Below are positions 63,998 through 64,000 of a stretch of DNA of 64,000 nt, one piece after another; positions within the stretch are counted from its first letter, which is position 1; each line of letters begins with the position of its first letter. A program made the position numbers and the translations under genes. Source of the DNA: Saccharospirillaceae bacterium (GTDB lineage: Bacteria > Pseudomonadota > Gammaproteobacteria > Pseudomonadales > Oceanobacteraceae); NCBI GenBank assembly GCA_022448365.1, contig JAKVCS010000001.1, positions 248,001-312,000 of the forward strand. Reading direction: 5' to 3'. The notes under the pieces were generated by a model that made no database searches, was not told the origin of the DNA, and saw nothing but the letters and a program-made list of their open reading frames with translations.

Positions 63998-64000
63998 CAA

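Overview
The window is chromosomal DNA of a marine-type gammaproteobacterium. The gene content (guaBA, xseA, rlmKL-rmf-pyrD, a pepN-DUF2797-YeaC-rhomboid-phosphatase-nadK block) and its order resemble Pseudomonas and the Oceanospirillales. From memory, the pepN-to-nadK block has the same order in Pseudomonas. A Thalassolituus/Oceanobacter-like oil-associated organism is my best guess, but it is an inference: no rRNA gene is present. Base composition is close to 50% GC by eye. I see no phage, insertion sequence or CRISPR array.

Layout. Bases 1-8.1 kb hold a divergent heavy-metal locus: a HupE/UreJ-type membrane protein and a membrane-anchored protein on the minus strand, and a His-rich periplasmic protein plus a CzcCBA-type efflux system on the plus strand. 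Bases 8.3-14.6 kb hold housekeeping genes (a flavodoxin-like protein, a DUF484-GGDEF diguanylate cyclase, murI, folE, cls, a chalcone-isomerase-like protein, an SDR). Bases 14.6-15.7 kb hold two poorly characterised genes in AT-richer DNA. Bases 15.9-19.3 kb carry guaBA with a clear promoter and terminator. Bases 19.3-31.2 kb carry a lipoprotein hydrolase and DUF4105 pair, DUF3015, xseA, an M23 peptidase, an HD-GYP phosphodiesterase, two acyl-CoA thioesterases, trmA and dbpA. Bases 31.6-41.8 kb carry a sulfatase-fold transferase, an enoyl-CoA hydratase-like protein, a TSUP transporter, rlmKL, rmf, pyrD, DUF2835 and the ABC-F protein Uup.

Bases 42.0-46.4 kb hold a two-gene RND drug-efflux operon ending in a strong hairpin. 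It is followed by a stable-RNA promoter, tRNA-Val(UAC) and tRNA-Asp(GUC), then a very acidic 26-residue microprotein with its own promoter and an excellent ribosome binding site. Bases 47.1-54.3 kb hold an AraC-type regulator with a membrane protein, and an MMPL/RND-YCF48-DUF1329 export cluster that lacks its usual DUF1302 partner. Bases 54.4-61.9 kb hold the conserved pepN-to-nadK block and DUF1853. The window ends with a PLP enzyme of the ACC-deaminase/D-cysteine desulfhydrase family and a coiled-coil protein that reaches the edge.

No complete new system is evident. The items most worth a second look are the acidic microprotein beside tRNA-Asp, the C4:C69 mismatch in that tRNA's acceptor stem, the MMPL-YCF48-DUF1329 locus without DUF1302, the non-canonical nucleophile region of the sulfatase-fold transferase, and the divergent metal locus with an inverted repeat between its two arms.
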